64,000 nt of DNA from an uncultured Lachnospiraceae bacterium (lineage in GTDB: Bacteria > Bacillota > Clostridia > Lachnospirales > Lachnospiraceae). Location of the stretch: the NCBI GenBank assembly GCA_944381575.1, contig CALWLS010000005.1, positions 111,374 through 175,373 on the forward strand, read 5' to 3'. Below, in pieces: positions 20,956 through 31,800 of the stretch. Both the position numbers and the translations under genes were made by a program. Every line of letters starts with the position of its first letter. Position 1 is the stretch's first letter. The notes under the pieces are model-generated. The model saw only the letters and a list, made by a program, of their open reading frames with translations, searched no databases and was not told where the DNA came from.

Positions 20956-21357
20956 ATGACAAAAATAGTTTTATCTAATCAAAAAGAATATGAAATCGCA
21001 GTAGGAGGTGCAGAATCAAAAAACGGCTCACTTATTTTAAAACTCGTAACTGATGATGCTCTTGAAACAGTGCGTGACGTTTTCAAAAACACTGAAAATA
21101 CACAGACAATAAGAAGTGTTGCTGATAACGGAGCAACATTGATGGTATATAAGGACTTCACAAGTCTGGATACAAAATCTGAAGTTGATGAAGCATATGT
21201 ATTGAATTATCCGGAATATGATGAAACAGGCCTTAAGACCAAAGAACAAACAACAGGCAGAGTCATTATTTTGAAATTGAATAATCCTAATGCCGCAACA
21301 ACAGATAATAATTCAGAGTTTGATTCAATTTGGAAGGAGGAAATACTCAATGGATAA
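20956..21357 (+). CDS. hypothetical phage protein before the endolysin (133 aa)
   Basis: Opens MTKIVLSNQKEYEIAVGGAE and has a mixed alpha/beta pattern (ETVRDVFKNTENTQTIRSVA). This type is often found between fibre and lysis genes of Clostridia phages, where it may be a structural accessory. AGGAGG precedes the ATG. Its 3-prime end overlaps the next gene's start by 8 bases. No specific function can be assigned. Confidence 0.55.
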   Translation: MTKIVLSNQKEYEIAVGGAESKNGSLILKLVTDDALETVRDVFKNTENTQTIRSVADNGATLMVYKDFTSLDTKSEVDEAYVLNYPEYDETGLKTKEQTTGRVIILKLNNPNAATTDNNSEFDSIWKEEILNG

Positions 21358-21778
21358 TCAGACATTCAGACAAATAGCTAAAAATGCCGCACAAAGACTT
21401 AAAGGCCTTACTGGAGATGAAACCCTGCAATATAAGAATCTATATCCAACATGGAGTGAATGCATAGGCAAAGAAGTAACTAAGGGCTTTAAATTCAACT
21501 ATGAAGATAAGTTGTATGAAGTTATTCAGACTTCGCTTACAGTTCAGGAACAATGGATACCCGGACAAGGAACTGAAAGCTTATATGCAGAAATAAATGA
21601 AACAAATGCCGGAACGTATGATGATCCTATTCCATACGATAACAACATGCAACTGTATAACGGCAAATATTATAGCCAAGACGGAGTGATCTATAAATGT
21701 ACAAGGGATAGCGGACAGCCACTTTACAATCCGTTAAGCCAACTTGTTGGGCAGTATGTTGAAATAGCTACTAATTAA
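21350..21778 (+). CDS. phage protein with carbohydrate-binding-like modules
   Basis: A 142-residue protein (MDNQTFRQIAKNAAQRLKGL) with two aromatic-rich repeats: FNYEDKLYEVIQTSLTVQ and YYSQDGVIYKCTRDSGQPLY. The pattern of a short beta sheet with exposed aromatics, then W-x-PG-x-GTESLY, resembles chitin-binding CBM5/12-type domains on fibre and lysin proteins. ATG 21350 has AAGGAGG at 21334-21340. It may help bind cell-wall glycan next to the lysin. Confidence 0.55.
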   Translation: MDNQTFRQIAKNAAQRLKGLTGDETLQYKNLYPTWSECIGKEVTKGFKFNYEDKLYEVIQTSLTVQEQWIPGQGTESLYAEINETNAGTYDDPIPYDNNMQLYNGKYYSQDGVIYKCTRDSGQPLYNPLSQLVGQYVEIATN

Positions 21779-21792
21779 AAAGAGGTGATAAA

Positions 21793-22596
21793 ATGGCATG
21801 TCTTGTTGACGGCGTTCTCAAAATAGCAAAAGAGGAAGTCGGATATCTTGAAAAAAAGAATGGCAACATCAATTATCTATATAGCAAGACCGCAAATGCC
21901 GGAAGTGCAAACTATACCAAATACGGCTACGAGATGCATAAGATATATCCGGACGTAATGGATTATCCAGCCTACTGGTGCGATGCATTTGTGGATTGGT
22001 GCTTTTATAAGGCTTATGGTATTGCCAACGCCAAGGGGCTTTTAGGTGGCAATTTCGATGATTACACGATTGCTTCTGCACAGCTCTATAAAAATAAAGG
22101 CGCATGGCATCAGACCCCAAAAGAAGGAGATCAGGCGTTTTTCAAGAATGATTTACGAATTAATCATACTGGGCTTGTCGAAACCGTTAACGGCAATACT
22201 TTCACCACGATTGAGGGCAACACATCAGGAGGAAGTGAGGTAATACCTAACGGCGGAGCAGTATGTAGAAAAACCTACAGCATAGATAATCCGAGAATTG
22301 CAGGCTTTGGTCGACCTGCATATGATAAGCAGGATTTCCGCCCACACTGGATATTTGACGGTACTGACTGGTACTGGCGCATTGAGCCAAACAAGAACGC
22401 TCACGGCTGGATGAAGATCCAAAATGCAGACAGCATATACCGTTGGTATCATTTCAGGGATGATGGACGCATGGATTATGACTGGTTCAAAGTCGGTAAT
22501 GACTGGTATTACGGCGAGGAATCAGGAGATTTGAAAGGTGCGCTTTGGAAGTCCGATGATAACGGAGCACAATTCCGTTGGGAAATGAAAGATTAA
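21793..22596 (+). CDS. endolysin: CHAP amidase/endopeptidase with cell-wall-binding repeats
   Basis: A 267-residue protein. The CHAP-type domain shows the nucleophile Cys in YWCDAFVDWCFYKAYG (about 57-72) and the catalytic His in RINHTGLVETVNGN (about 117-130), followed by EGNTSGG. The C-terminal part (180-267) has Trp/Tyr-rich repeats (DGTDWYWRIEPNKNAHGW; WFKVGNDWYYGE) like choline/cell-wall-binding motifs. There is no signal peptide, so release relies on a holin; the only one seen is at 1963-2253. GAGGTGA is 8 bases before the ATG, and a strong terminator follows. Confidence 0.85.
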   Translation: MACLVDGVLKIAKEEVGYLEKKNGNINYLYSKTANAGSANYTKYGYEMHKIYPDVMDYPAYWCDAFVDWCFYKAYGIANAKGLLGGNFDDYTIASAQLYKNKGAWHQTPKEGDQAFFKNDLRINHTGLVETVNGNTFTTIEGNTSGGSEVIPNGGAVCRKTYSIDNPRIAGFGRPAYDKQDFRPHWIFDGTDWYWRIEPNKNAHGWMKIQNADSIYRWYHFRDDGRMDYDWFKVGNDWYYGEESGDLKGALWKSDDNGAQFRWEMKD

Positions 22597-22635
22597 TTTA
22601 TCGTAACTTTAACAACTAAAAAAACAGTGTATCAG

Positions 22636-22663
22636 AGGGAGCTTTTTTAGGCTCCCTTTTTTT
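22636..22663 (+). terminator. terminator after the endolysin
   Basis: AGGGAGC/GCTCCCT (22636-22642 with 22651-22657) and a run of seven T. It ends the late prophage transcript. Confidence 0.8.
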
Positions 22664-22775
22664 ATTACATATAATGTCATTGTAATTTGCTGAATTGCAA
22701 CATATAATATAAATGTCATCATATTATAGTTTATAATTTGATGTGGATAGAAATAGTTCTTTGGTTTCAGAGACG

Positions 22776-22808
22776 AAAAGCCACTTCGTTTTGATGCAGT
22801 GGCTTTTT
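22776..22808. terminator. second terminator at the prophage right end
   Basis: A 10-bp stem AAAAGCCACT/AGTGGCTTTT (22776-22785 with 22798-22807), with T-runs on both sides, so it can act in both directions. It insulates the host gene ddl from prophage transcription. Confidence 0.65.
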
Positions 22809-22880
22809 GTATGCTATTTTTTACCAAGCCGATTTTTTAGGCTGTAAAAACATCAAAATACATAGTTTTCAATCAAATCA

Positions 22881-22902
22881 ATTAGTCACAAATTAGTCAC
22901 AA
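22881..22902 (+). repeat. tandem 11-bp repeat, candidate integrase arm sites near attR
   Basis: ATTAGTCACAA occurs twice without a gap, followed by a GGCT-AAA-AGCC hairpin. Short tandem repeats of this kind flank att cores of tyrosine-integrase prophages. The region from 22664 to 22968 has no other gene. The attachment core cannot be defined without the left end. Confidence 0.35.
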
Positions 22903-22968
22903 AAAGCGGCTAAAAGCCTTATTTTACGTGGGTTTGATCTTATGAAATTCTTAAGGAAGGATATGGAA

Positions 22969-24045
22969 ATGGATAAGAGAAATATTGCAGTCATATTCGG
23001 TGGCCAGTCAACTGAACACGAAGTATCATGTATGTCGGTGGTCAATGTTGCCTCCAATATAGATACGGATAAGTTGGAGGTCATACTCATAGGCATAACA
23101 AAGGAAGGCCGCTGGCTGTTGGCTGAGAGTCTGGACAGCGTAAAGGACGGAAGCTGGAGAGAATCAGAGGTAACTGCCGAGATCAGTCCGGACGCGGTAA
23201 GGAAGAGCGTGCTTATAACCACTCCTGACGGTAAAGCCATGGACGTGGAGCTGGATATTGTTTTCCCTGTCCTTCACGGCAAGTTCGGAGAGGACGGTAC
23301 CATCCAGGGGCTTTTGGAGATGGCCGGCATACCGTATGTAGGCTGCGGCGTATTAAGCTCTGCGGTGTCCATGGACAAGTTCTATACCAAGATCATAGTT
23401 GAAAAGGCCGGAATAAGACAGGCTGCCTATGTGGGAATAAGACGCGGAGACATAAAGGACGAGGCCGGACTTGAGAAGGCGGCGGATGATATCGCAGGAA
23501 AGCTTGGATGTCCGGTATTTATCAAGCCGAGCCGTGCCGGTTCCTCTGTGGGAGTGACCAAGGCCTCAGATAAGAATGAGATAATAGAGGGACTTAAAAA
23601 GGCTGCAAAGGTGGATTCCAAGATACTCGTTGAGGAATTCATCGAAGGACACGAGGTCGAGTGCGCCGTATTCGGAGGCGGAGATGATGAGGTCAGGGCT
23701 GCCGGTGTAGGAGAGATACTTGCTGCCGCTGAGTTCTATGACTACGACGCGAAGTATAACAATCCGGAGTCTAAAACGGTCCTGGACGCTGATCTGCCTG
23801 AGGATACAAAGCGTAAGATTATGGAGGACGCCGTGGAGATATTTAAGGCAGTTGACGGCTACGGCCTTTCAAGAGTTGATTTCTTTGTTACCAGGGATAA
23901 TGAGGTCATATTTAACGAGATCAATACCATGCCGGGCTTTACAGCCATATCCATGTACCCGATGCTTTGGGAAAACAGGGGTGTGTCAAAGAAAGAGCTT
24001 GTGGAAATGCTTATAGAAAACGGCCTGAAGAGGGATATGGGCTGA
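22969..24045 (+). CDS. ddl: D-alanine--D-alanine ligase
   Basis: A 358-residue ATP-grasp enzyme that joins two D-Ala for peptidoglycan precursors in the cytosol. Seen are VIFGGQSTEHEVSC near the N-terminus, VFPVLHGKFGEDGTIQGLLE, FIKPSRAGSSVGVTK, EFYDYDAKYNN (the Tyr typical of D-Ala-D-Ala rather than D-lactate ligases) and FNEINTMPGFTAISMYP with metal-binding residues. ATG 22969 is placed 8 bases after AAGGAAGG; ATG 22942 precedes that site and is rejected. It is the first chromosomal gene after the prophage. No clear promoter is seen in the 60 bases between the repeat and the gene, so its own promoter may lie in prophage-derived DNA. Confidence 0.9.
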   Translation: MDKRNIAVIFGGQSTEHEVSCMSVVNVASNIDTDKLEVILIGITKEGRWLLAESLDSVKDGSWRESEVTAEISPDAVRKSVLITTPDGKAMDVELDIVFPVLHGKFGEDGTIQGLLEMAGIPYVGCGVLSSAVSMDKFYTKIIVEKAGIRQAAYVGIRRGDIKDEAGLEKAADDIAGKLGCPVFIKPSRAGSSVGVTKASDKNEIIEGLKKAAKVDSKILVEEFIEGHEVECAVFGGGDDEVRAAGVGEILAAAEFYDYDAKYNNPESKTVLDADLPEDTKRKIMEDAVEIFKAVDGYGLSRVDFFVTRDNEVIFNEINTMPGFTAISMYPMLWENRGVSKKELVEMLIENGLKRDMG

Positions 24046-24132
24046 ATATAGCCGCTCTCATTCATTGTTTGGCTGAGAATGCATGCATAACAGATACGGC
24101 TGGTGCGATATCAGCGCACAGTGCATAAACGT

Positions 24133-24168
24133 AAAATGAGGTGGAACCGAAACTCCACCTCATTTTTA
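24133..24168. terminator. bidirectional terminator between ddl and the minus-strand gene
   Basis: A perfect 13-bp stem AAAATGAGGTGGA/TCCACCTCATTTT (24133-24145 with 24154-24166), with A- and T-runs inside the stem ends, serving the convergent genes. Confidence 0.85.
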
Positions 24169-24188
24169 TATAAAATATCTTTAGAATG

Positions 24189-24659
24189 TCATTTTTTCTT
24201 AGATGCTTCCTTGGCAGCTTTCTTTTCCGCCTTGGCCTTAGCCTTATGACGCCTTTCGATTTCCTTTTCTGTTGGAACGGCGCCCTTTGTTATCTCAGTA
24301 AGATATGCTCCGCTGATCTTACCCTGAATAGTCTTTTTGACCGGGATCTCATCGAAAACACGCTTATCGCACATAAGGTTTGCGACCCTCGGGCCTACCT
24401 TGGCCTTGACTACGTATACCTTTGTGAACCTGAGATAAAACGGTGTTTTCTCATAAAGTTCCGGAGGGAACGGAGCTTCCTTGAGCTTCATCCTTTTTTT
24501 GTCTATGATCAGCATGGAGACCTTCTGTGAATAGGTCTCTATTGCCTTTTGTGACTCGACCTGCCTTACCTGCATCTTCTGTCCGAAGCGGTACAGGAAA
24601 TATAAAGCTACAGCCAACGCGATCAGTATACAGATCACAACTGTAAGAATGGTATTCAT
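24189..24659 (-). CDS. conserved membrane protein of unknown function (156 aa)
   Basis: One N-terminal membrane helix (ILTVVICILIALAVALYFLY), then a soluble domain (PFYLRFTKVYVVKAKVGPRV, NLMCDKRVFDEIPVKKTIQG) and a very basic tail (KAKAKAEKKAAKEASKKK). No enzyme motif is visible. The domain probably faces the cytosol, with the Lys-rich tail available for nucleic acid or membrane contact, but that is conjecture. It is divergent from rpoB; the 225 bases between hold the rpoB promoter and leader. Confidence 0.6.
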   Translation of the reverse strand: MNTILTVVICILIALAVALYFLYRFGQKMQVRQVESQKAIETYSQKVSMLIIDKKRMKLKEAPFPPELYEKTPFYLRFTKVYVVKAKVGPRVANLMCDKRVFDEIPVKKTIQGKISGAYLTEITKGAVPTEKEIERRHKAKAKAEKKAAKEASKKK

Positions 24660-24731
24660 GCCTGATGACCTCCTAAGGGCATAATATCAATATTATATCA
24701 TTATCATGTAAAAATGACAAGAAAATTCTAC

Positions 24732-24760
24732 TTGACGTACCTTGAATTAAGTGGTAACCT
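24732..24760 (+). promoter_or_regulatory. rpoB promoter and leader
   Basis: TTGACG (24732-24737), a 17-base spacer and TAACCT (24755-24760), giving a leader of about 115 bases. The leader has a GGCAT/ATGCC hairpin near 24778-24798. The ribosomal rplJ-rplL genes that often precede rpoB are not here, so rpoB has its own control. Confidence 0.5.
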
Positions 24761-24884
24761 GAAAGATGCATTATTATGGCATGCTGGGCTCTAATGCCCT
24801 AATATTCTACTACCGGTGCCTTAAAATTGCAAGAGCAAACACTTAAGTAAACCATTAACTACTATCAAGGGGTGGAGAATATCT

Positions 24885-27800
24885 ATGAATAAGAGCAGAA
24901 TGCATCCGGTCAAGGCGGGCAAAAGCATGAGGATGAGCTTTTCGGAGATCAAGAAAGTCCCTGAAATGCCTAACCTGATCGAGGTTCAGACGAATTCTTA
25001 CAACTGGTTCCTTACAGACGGTTTAAAGGAAGTCTTTGATGATATCTCACCGATCGCTGACTTTGCGGGACACCTTAGCCTTGAGTTTATTGATTTTACC
25101 CTGTGCAGGGATGAGGTCAAGTATACCATCGAGGAGTGCAAGGAAAGAGACGCCACATATGCGGCTCCGCTTAAGGTCAAGGTTCGTCTCATAAACAAGG
25201 ACAGAGACGAGATCAGTGAGCATGATATATTCATGGGAGACCTTCCGCTTATGACAGATACCGGTTCCTTCATTATCAACGGAGCCGAGAGAGTCATAGT
25301 TTCACAGCTTGTAAGAAGCCCCGGAATATATTATGAGATAGGCCACGACAAGCTCGGTAAGGAGCTCTATTCGTGTACCGTAATACCAAACAGGGGTGCA
25401 TGGCTCGAATATGAGACGGACTCCAATAACGTTTTCTGGGCAAGGGTGGACAGGACGAGGAAGGTGCCTGTTACCGTGCTTATCAGGGCTCTCGGAGTGG
25501 GCACAAACAGAGAGATCATAGAGCTGTTCGGCGAAGAGCCTAAGCTTATAGATACCATGTCAAAGGATGCTTCCGAGAACTATCAGGACGGACTCCTTGA
25601 ATTATATAAGAAGATAAGGCCGGGCGAGCCGCTTTCCGTGGATTCGGCCAGATCTCTCCTTAATTCAATGTTCTTTGATCCAAGGAGATACGATCTTGCA
25701 AAGGTCGGAAGATATAAGTTTAACAAGAAGCTCATGTTCAGGAACCGTCTTAATGGCAAGATACTTGCAAAGGACGTTGTGGATATGACGACCGGAGAGG
25801 TGATCGCCCAGGCCGGAGCCACCCTTGACAAGGAGCTTTGCGACAGGATACAGAACACCGGATGCCTGAGCGTTATGGTAAAGGGCAGGATCGATGCGGA
25901 AAATGCTGAAGGAAGGGATGTCAAGGTCCTTTCCAACCGCATGGTGGATCCTAAAGCTTATTTAAGCTTTGATCCGGAGGAGGCAGGCCTTCACGAATGG
26001 GTATTTTATCCTGTATTAAAGGAGATTCTTGATGAGTGCGAAGGAGCTTCAGAGGAGGAGCTTAAGGCAGCCCTTAAGAAGAGAGTTTCCGATCTTATAC
26101 CTAAGCATATAACAAGGGAGGATATATTTGCCTCCATAAATTACAACCTCCATCTTGAGGAGGGCATAGGAACGGCGGACGACATCGACCATCTTGGAAA
26201 CCGCCGCATACGTGCAGTGGGAGAGCTTCTCCAGAATCAGTATCGGATAGGCTTAAGCCGTATGGAGAGAGTTGTAAGGGAGCGTATGTCGACTCAGGAT
26301 ATAGACGAGATCACGCCTCAGTCCCTTATCAACATCAAGCCGGTAACAGCGGCGGTCAAGGAGTTCTTTGGTTCATCACAGCTTTCTCAGTTCATGGACC
26401 AGAACAACCCGCTTTCGGAGCTGACCCATAAGAGACGTCTTTCAGCCCTTGGTCCTGGCGGACTTTCAAGAGACCGTGCCGGATTCGAGGTCAGGGACGT
26501 ACACTACACCCATTACGGACGTATGTGCCCTATAGAGACTCCCGAGGGCCCGAACATCGGACTTATCAACTCTCTGGCGTCATATGCCCGCATAAACGAA
26601 TACGGATTTATAGAGGCTCCGTACCGCGTCATAGATAAATCAATCGATCCGTCCAATCCTGTGGTGACAGACACGATAGTTTATCTCACGGCGGATGAAG
26701 AGGATAACTACAGAGTAGTACAGGCTAACGAGCCTCTGGATGACGAGGGACATTTCATAAACAAAAACGTTTCAGGACGATTCAGGGAGGAAACCACCAG
26801 CTTCTCAAGAAGCAAGGTGGATCTTATGGATGTATCTCCTAAGATGCTCCTTTCGGTAGCTACCAGCATGATACCTTTCCTGGAGAACGATGACCCTACG
26901 AGAGCCCTTATGGGATCCAACATGCAGCGTCAGGCAGTGCCGCTTTTAAAGACTGAGGCTTCCGTTATAGGAACCGGTATAGACGATAAGGTCGCCAAGG
27001 ATTCCGGTGTCTGCGTTGTGGCTAAGGCTGACGGAGTCGTAAAGGTCGTTTCGGCAAATTCCATCGAGGTGGCAAACGATGACGGCAGCACGGAGACCTA
27101 TAAGCTTACAAAGTTCATGCGCTCCAACCAGTCCAACTGCTATAATCAGAGGCCTATAGTAAATGCCGGAGACAGGATAACCAAGGGAGAGGTGATAGCC
27201 GACGGACCTTCCACATCCAACGGTGAGATCGCTCTCGGAAAGAATCCTCTCATAGGCTTCATGACCTGGGAGGGTTATAACTACGAGGACGCCGTTCTGC
27301 TTTCAGAGAGACTTGTACAGGACGATGTATATACCTCCATCCATATTGAGGAATATGAGTGCGAGGCAAGGGATACCAAGCTTGGTCCGGAGGAGATAAC
27401 AAAGGACGTTCCCGGCGTTGGCGACGATGCCTTAAAGAATCTCGACGAGAGAGGCATCATCCGTATAGGTGCCGAGGTCAGGGCCGGCGACATACTCGTG
27501 GGCAAGGTCACTCCTAAGGGAGAGACGGAGCTTACTCCTGAGGAAAGGCTCTTAAGGGCCATATTCGGAGAAAAGGCAAGAGAGGTAAGGGATACTTCCC
27601 TCAAGGTGCCTCACGGAGCCTATGGTATAGTTGTCGACGCAAAGGTATTTACAAGAGAGAATTCCGATGAGCTTTCTCCTGGAGTAAGCGAATCGGTAAG
27701 GATATATATCGCGCAGAAGCGTAAGATCGGCGTAGGAGACAAGATGGCCGGCCGTCACGGAAACAAGGGTGTCGTTTCAAGGGTGCTTCCTGTGGAGGAC

Positions 27801-28874
27801 ATGCCTTATCTTCCTAACGGACGTCCTCTGGACATAGTTTTAAACCCTCTTGGCGTTCCGTCCCGAATGAATATCGGACAGGTCCTGGAGCTGCATTTGA
27901 GCCTTGCTGCAAGAGCCCTCGGCTTTAATATCTCCACACCTATATTCGAGGGTGCCGACGAGCATGACATACAGGACTGCCTTGAGATGGCAAATGATTA
28001 TGTCAACGGCTCCTGGGAGGATTTCAAGGCAAAGTATGAAGACGTATTAAAGCCTGAGGTCCTGGATTATCTCGGAAGCCATCTTGAGCACAGAGAGCTC
28101 TGGAAGGGCGTGCCTATAAGCCGTGATGGTAAGGTCCGCTTAAGAGACGGCCGTACCGGAGAGTTCTTTGATTCGCCGGTAGCGGTAGGACACATGCACT
28201 ATCTTAAGCTGCATCATCTTGTCGACGATAAGATACATGCCCGTTCCACCGGTCCTTATTCCCTTGTTACCCAGCAGCCTTTAGGCGGTAAGGCACAGTT
28301 CGGAGGCCAGCGTTTCGGTGAGATGGAGGTCTGGGCCCTTGAGGCATACGGAGCTGCATATACGCTTCAGGAAGTGCTCACCATGAAGTCTGACGACGTG
28401 GTTGGACGTGTTAAGACATACGAGGCTATCATTAAGGGAGAAAATATCCCTAAGCCGGGAGTTCCTGAATCCTTCAAAGTCCTCATTAAGGAGCTTCAGG
28501 CCCTCTGCATGGACATAAGAGTCCTTAAGGATGACGGCACTGAGGTCGAGCTCAAGGAGAATCTTGAAGAAACGGACAGGGATCTTCACAGGCTGCTTGA
28601 AGGCGACACCAGATCCTTCAGGGACAGAGACAGAGAAAATCTCGGAAGCTATGGCTATACCACCCAGGAGTTCAATAAAAAGGGAGAACTTGAGGACGTG
28701 GATGAAAATGACGGCTATGCTGACGAGGACAATACGGAGGAAGAGCCGGATCTTGAGGATCTCATGAGCGATGATGATTCCTTCGACGGCTTTGAAGGCA
28801 TTGACGGCGGAGACACAGACGGCATCGATATGGATGATTTTTCCGTTGGCGATGACGGTGATATTGAAGAATAA
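24885..28874 (+). CDS. rpoB: DNA-directed RNA polymerase subunit beta
   Basis: A 1329-residue core subunit of RNA polymerase. It covers the whole family: start [19 protein letters not shown], the rifampicin pocket [20 protein letters not shown] (about 497-516) with the susceptible residues Asp, His and Ser in place, [20 protein letters not shown], and [20 protein letters not shown]. The C-terminus has an acidic, disordered extension of about 70 residues (for example [20 protein letters not shown]), common in Lachnospiraceae. rpoC follows after 11 bases, in one operon. Several shorter opposite-strand frames are shadows. Confidence 0.98.
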   Translation: MNKSRMHPVKAGKSMRMSFSEIKKVPEMPNLIEVQTNSYNWFLTDGLKEVFDDISPIADFAGHLSLEFIDFTLCRDEVKYTIEECKERDATYAAPLKVKVRLINKDRDEISEHDIFMGDLPLMTDTGSFIINGAERVIVSQLVRSPGIYYEIGHDKLGKELYSCTVIPNRGAWLEYETDSNNVFWARVDRTRKVPVTVLIRALGVGTNREIIELFGEEPKLIDTMSKDASENYQDGLLELYKKIRPGEPLSVDSARSLLNSMFFDPRRYDLAKVGRYKFNKKLMFRNRLNGKILAKDVVDMTTGEVIAQAGATLDKELCDRIQNTGCLSVMVKGRIDAENAEGRDVKVLSNRMVDPKAYLSFDPEEAGLHEWVFYPVLKEILDECEGASEEELKAALKKRVSDLIPKHITREDIFASINYNLHLEEGIGTADDIDHLGNRRIRAVGELLQNQYRIGLSRMERVVRERMSTQDIDEITPQSLINIKPVTAAVKEFFGSSQLSQFMDQNNPLSELTHKRRLSALGPGGLSRDRAGFEVRDVHYTHYGRMCPIETPEGPNIGLINSLASYARINEYGFIEAPYRVIDKSIDPSNPVVTDTIVYLTADEEDNYRVVQANEPLDDEGHFINKNVSGRFREETTSFSRSKVDLMDVSPKMLLSVATSMIPFLENDDPTRALMGSNMQRQAVPLLKTEASVIGTGIDDKVAKDSGVCVVAKADGVVKVVSANSIEVANDDGSTETYKLTKFMRSNQSNCYNQRPIVNAGDRITKGEVIADGPSTSNGEIALGKNPLIGFMTWEGYNYEDAVLLSERLVQDDVYTSIHIEEYECEARDTKLGPEEITKDVPGVGDDALKNLDERGIIRIGAEVRAGDILVGKVTPKGETELTPEERLLRAIFGEKAREVRDTSLKVPHGAYGIVVDAKVFTRENSDELSPGVSESVRIYIAQKRKIGVGDKMAGRHGNKGVVSRVLPVEDMPYLPNGRPLDIVLNPLGVPSRMNIGQVLELHLSLAARALGFNISTPIFEGADEHDIQDCLEMANDYVNGSWEDFKAKYEDVLKPEVLDYLGSHLEHRELWKGVPISRDGKVRLRDGRTGEFFDSPVAVGHMHYLKLHHLVDDKIHARSTGPYSLVTQQPLGGKAQFGGQRFGEMEVWALEAYGAAYTLQEVLTMKSDDVVGRVKTYEAIIKGENIPKPGVPESFKVLIKELQALCMDIRVLKDDGTEVELKENLEETDRDLHRLLEGDTRSFRDRDRENLGSYGYTTQEFNKKGELEDVDENDGYADEDNTEEEPDLEDLMSDDDSFDGFEGIDGGDTDGIDMDDFSVGDDGDIEE

Positions 28875-28885
28875 AAGGAGGAGAC

Positions 28886-31800
28886 ATGGCACAAAATCAG
28901 GAAACATATGAACCGATGACCTTTGACGCTATAAGGATAGGCCTTGCATCTCCTGAAAAGATACTCAAATGGTCACACGGCGAGGTCACTAAACCTGAGA
29001 CCATAAACTACCGTACCCTTAAGCCTGAAAAGGACGGACTTTACTGCGAGAGGATATTCGGCCCTACAAAGGACTGGGAGTGCCACTGCGGAAAGTACAA
29101 GAAGATCAGATATAAGGGCGTGATATGCGACAGATGCGGAGTCGAGGTCACAAAGTCCACAGTCAGAAGAGAAAGGCTTGGACATATAAAGCTGGCAGCT
29201 CCCGTTTCCCATATATGGTATTTCAAGGGCATACCTTCAAGGATGGGTCTCATACTTGACATGTCCCCTAAGGTACTCGAAAAGGTGCTCTATTTTGCTT
29301 CATATGTAGTGCTTGATCCAGGCGACACGGCGCTTTCATATAAGCAGGTGCTTTCCGAAAAGGAATATCGTGACGAGGTCGAAAAGAACGGTCACGACGC
29401 CTTCAGGGTAGGCATGGGAGCAGAGGCGGTCCTTGAGCTTTTAAAGGCGGTGGACCTTGAAAAGGAATCGGAAGAGCTGAAGAACGAGCTTAAGGACAGC
29501 TCGGGACAGAAGAGGGCCCGTATCGTAAAGAGGCTTGAGGTCGTTGAGGCCTTCAGGTCTTCGGGCAATAAGCCTGAATGGATGATCCTTACCGTGATCC
29601 CTGTAATACCGCCTGATATCAGGCCTATGGTACAGCTTGACGGAGGACGTTTCGCCACATCTGACTTAAATGACCTCTACAGAAGGATAATAAACAGGAA
29701 CAACAGACTGGCAAGGCTTTTGGAGCTTGGCGCTCCTGAGATAATCATCAGGAATGAAAAGAGGATGCTTCAGGAAGCTGTCGACGCCCTTATAGATAAC
29801 GGCAGACGCGGAAGGCCGGTAACAGGTCCTGGAAACAGAGCCCTTAAGTCACTTTCCGATATGCTTAAGGGAAAACAGGGACGCTTCCGTCAGAACCTTC
29901 TTGGAAAGCGAGTTGATTATTCGGGACGTTCGGTTATAGTCGTTGGACCGGAGCTTAAGATCTACCAGTGCGGACTTCCTAAGGAAATGGCCATAGAGCT
30001 GTTCAAGCCGTTTGTTATGAAGGAGCTTGTGGAGAACGGTCCTGCACACAATATTAAGGCAGCCAAAAAGATGGTCGAGCGTCTTGAGCCTGAGGTATGG
30101 GACGTACTCGAGGACGTTATAAAAGAGCATCCTGTAATGCTTAACCGTGCCCCTACGCTTCACAGGCTTGGAATACAGGCCTTTGAGCCTATCCTTGTAG
30201 AGGGTAAGGCCATAAAACTCCATCCGCTTGTCTGCACGGCCTTCAACGCCGATTTCGATGGAGACCAGATGGCTGTTCATGTACCTATCTCACTGGAGGC
30301 TCAGGCTGAGTGCAGATTCATGCTCTTAAGCCCGAACAACCTGTTGAAGCCTTCTGACGGAGGAGTGGTTGCAGTACCTTCACAGGATATGGTACTTGGT
30401 ATCTACTATCTTACTCAGGCAAGGCCTGGAGCAAAGGGTGAGGGCTCTGTATTCAAGAGTGTGAACGAGGCCATCCTTGCATATGAAAACAAGGAAGTTA
30501 CCCTTCACGCCATGGTAAAGACCAGGATCAAAAAGACCATGCCTGACGGAAGCGAGCGCTCCGGCATAGTGGAGACTACTGTCGGCAGGCTGATATTTAA
30601 CGAGGTGATCCCTCAGGATCTGGGATATGTTGACAGATCTGATCCGGCAAATGAATTCCAGCCGGAGATCAATTTCCTTGTTAAGAAGGGTGAGCTCAAA
30701 GAGATACTTGAGCGTATCATGAACACTCATGGCGCCACCACCACGGCCATAGCCCTTGATAATATCAAGGACATAGGATACAAGTACTCAACAAGGGCTG
30801 CGATGACGGTATCCATCGAGGATATGACCGTCCCTGCTGAGAAGGAAGAGATAATAGAAAACGCTCAGAAGACCGTTGACAGGATCGCAAGAGACCGCGC
30901 TCACGGACTTCTTACCGAGGAGGAGCGCTATAAGCTCGTAATAGAGACATGGAAGGATGCCGATGATGAGCTTACGGATAAGCTTATCAAGGGACTTGGA
31001 GAATATAACAACCTGAAGATGATGGCTGATTCCGGAGCCCGTGGTTCGAGCAAACAGATAAAGCAGCTTGCCGGAATGCGAGGACTCATGGCGGATACTA
31101 CAGGTCATACCATCGAGCTCCCGATCAAGTCAAACTTCCGTGAGGGACTTGATATCCTTGAGTATTTCATTTCGGCACACGGAGCAAGAAAAGGTCTTTC
31201 AGATACCGCTCTTCGTACGGCTGACTCAGGTTATCTTACAAGAAGGCTTGTCGATGTCTCACAGGATCTCATCATCAGAGAAGAGGACTGCTCCAAGGAC
31301 AGGGACGACATCCCATGCATGGAGATAAAGGGCTTCACCGACGGCCAGGAGGTCATTGAGAGCCTTGAGGAAAGGATCACCGGAAGATATGTGGCAGAGA
31401 CCATCATAGATCCGGATACTAAGGATATAATTATAAAGGCCAACCATCTCTGCACCGTGGATAAGGCTAAGAGAGTTATCGCTGCCCTCAACAAGCTGGG
31501 CCGTGATTCGATAAAGATCCGTACGGTACTTACCTGCAGATCCAAGGTCGGTGTCTGCGCGAAGTGTTATGGAACAAACATGGCAACGAGGACTCAGGTA
31601 CATGTGGGAGAGCCTGTCGGAATAATCGCCGCACAGTCCATAGGTGAGCCGGGTACACAGCTTACCATGAGAAACTTCCATACTGGCGGAGTTGCTTCCA
31701 ACCAGGATATCACTCAGGGTCTTCCGAGAGTCGAGGAGCTCTTCGAGGCAAGAAAGCCTAAGGGACTTGCAATTATTTCAGAGATCCCTGGAGTAGTATC

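Larger units (their letters stand above)
1..22902. mobile_element. prophage, late (structural and lysis) half; left end outside window
   Basis: A continuous run of siphophage late genes: connectors, tail tube, tail chaperones, tape measure, tail tip, fibres and endolysin, all on the plus strand. It is interrupted by an accessory island at 8.97-12.94 kb and a recombinase/cassette region at 18.8-20.9 kb. Portal, terminase, capsid, replication and the main lysogeny genes are not in the window, so the element continues to the left. The right limit is placed at a tandem repeat just before ddl by inference. No attachment core could be proven. Confidence 0.9.

Noticed and set aside
18568-20956. Diversity-generating retroelement in the fibre region
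   Set aside because: No reverse transcriptase gene or template/variable repeat pair is seen; the evidence points to site-specific inversion.
26370-26470. Rifampicin-resistance change in rpoB
   Set aside because: The pocket residues Asp, His and Ser are all wild type.
28281-28907. Minus-strand frame of 208 codons across the end of rpoB
   Set aside because: A shadow produced by rpoB codon bias; hydrophobic low-complexity sequence without a ribosome site.
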